From Clostridia bacterium (GTDB lineage Bacteria > Bacillota > Clostridia > Lachnospirales > Anaerotignaceae), in contig CAAEMG010000062.1 in NCBI GenBank assembly GCA_900757025.1, positions 1 through 12,742 of the forward strand: a stretch of 12,742 nucleotides of DNA, read 5' to 3'. The notes under the pieces are model-generated. The model was not told the origin of the DNA. It did no database searches and was given only the letters and a program-made list of their open reading frames with translations. A program made the translations under genes and the position numbers. This document shows, in pieces, positions 12,602-12,742 of this stretch (positions are counted from its first letter, which is position 1; the number at the start of each line of letters is the position of its first letter).

Positions 12602-12642
12602 TGTTATTCTGAGCGAAACACACAGTGCGAAGTCGAAGAATA
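12602..12642. repeat. Dispersed intergenic repeat (TTCTGAGCGAA...GTCGAAGAAT family), copy 2
   Basis: TTGTTATTCTGAGCGAA is followed by an insertion-like CACACAGTGCGAA and then GTCGAAGAATATT, close to the 'TCATTCTGAGCGAAGTCGAAGAATC' elements found in many bacterial genomes. It is better kept than the copy after ligA (2981-3020). The rest of the gene-free end (12551-12742) holds a small GCGT/ACGC dyad (12707-12720) and nothing else that I can name. Confidence 0.55.
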
Positions 12643-12742
12643 TTATAAATCCATTAGTTTATGGTTTTTATGCGTTCAACAAAGGGATAAGACTTTTCGT
12701 CTGCGGGCGTTGCTCTACGCTTAACAGGAAAAAATCTGTGAG

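Overview
The window looks like chromosomal DNA of an AT-rich Gram-positive anaerobe of class Clostridia, probably near Lachnospiraceae. The pointers are strong AGGAGG-type ribosome binding sites, TTGACA/TATAAT promoters some with a TG extension, heavy AGA/ATA codon use, a pcrA-ligA pair, the clostridial form of LigA, a TSCPD-domain protein, a Cys-containing L33, and the rpmG-secE-nusG-rplK-rplA-rplJ-rplL block in usual Firmicutes order. The assignment is inferred from gene content; no marker gene was searched.

Layout. (1) 2-2932, plus strand: 3' end of pcrA helicase, then ligA. (2) 2933-3100: a degenerate dispersed repeat and a bidirectional terminator. (3) 3095-5595, minus strand: a zinc-type ABC importer read znuA-znuC-znuB, with overlapping or nearly overlapping genes. 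(4) 5596-5733: a divergent promoter region in which the two -35 boxes occupy the same seven bases on opposite strands. (5) 5734-8442, plus strand: gamma-carbonic anhydrase, a TSCPD protein, and three tandem paralogues that join an N-terminal four-cysteine zinc ribbon to a C-terminal YbjQ-like (UPF0145) domain. (6) 8441-8563: a terminator hairpin with the rpmG promoter -10 inside its left arm. (7) 8564-10916: rpmG, secE, nusG, rplK, rplA, with two copies of an L1-binding mRNA mimic, one before rplK and one before rplA. (8) 10955-12143: a new promoter, the L10 leader attenuator, rplJ, rplL and a strong terminator. (9) 12144-12742: a 154-bp element bounded by imperfect inverted repeats, a 75-aa orphan ORF, and a second degenerate copy of the dispersed repeat. 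rpoB does not follow rplL within the window.

How it fits together. The middle of the window has a metal theme: a zinc importer with a His-rich receptor is transcribed back to back with genes for a zinc enzyme and three putative metal-binding proteins. Control of zinc uptake and of this cluster through one shared promoter region is plausible but inferred. The right half is translation and transcription machinery under classic autogenous RNA control, by L1 at two sites and by L10(L12)4 at the attenuator. The least described part is the zinc ribbon-YbjQ triplet.
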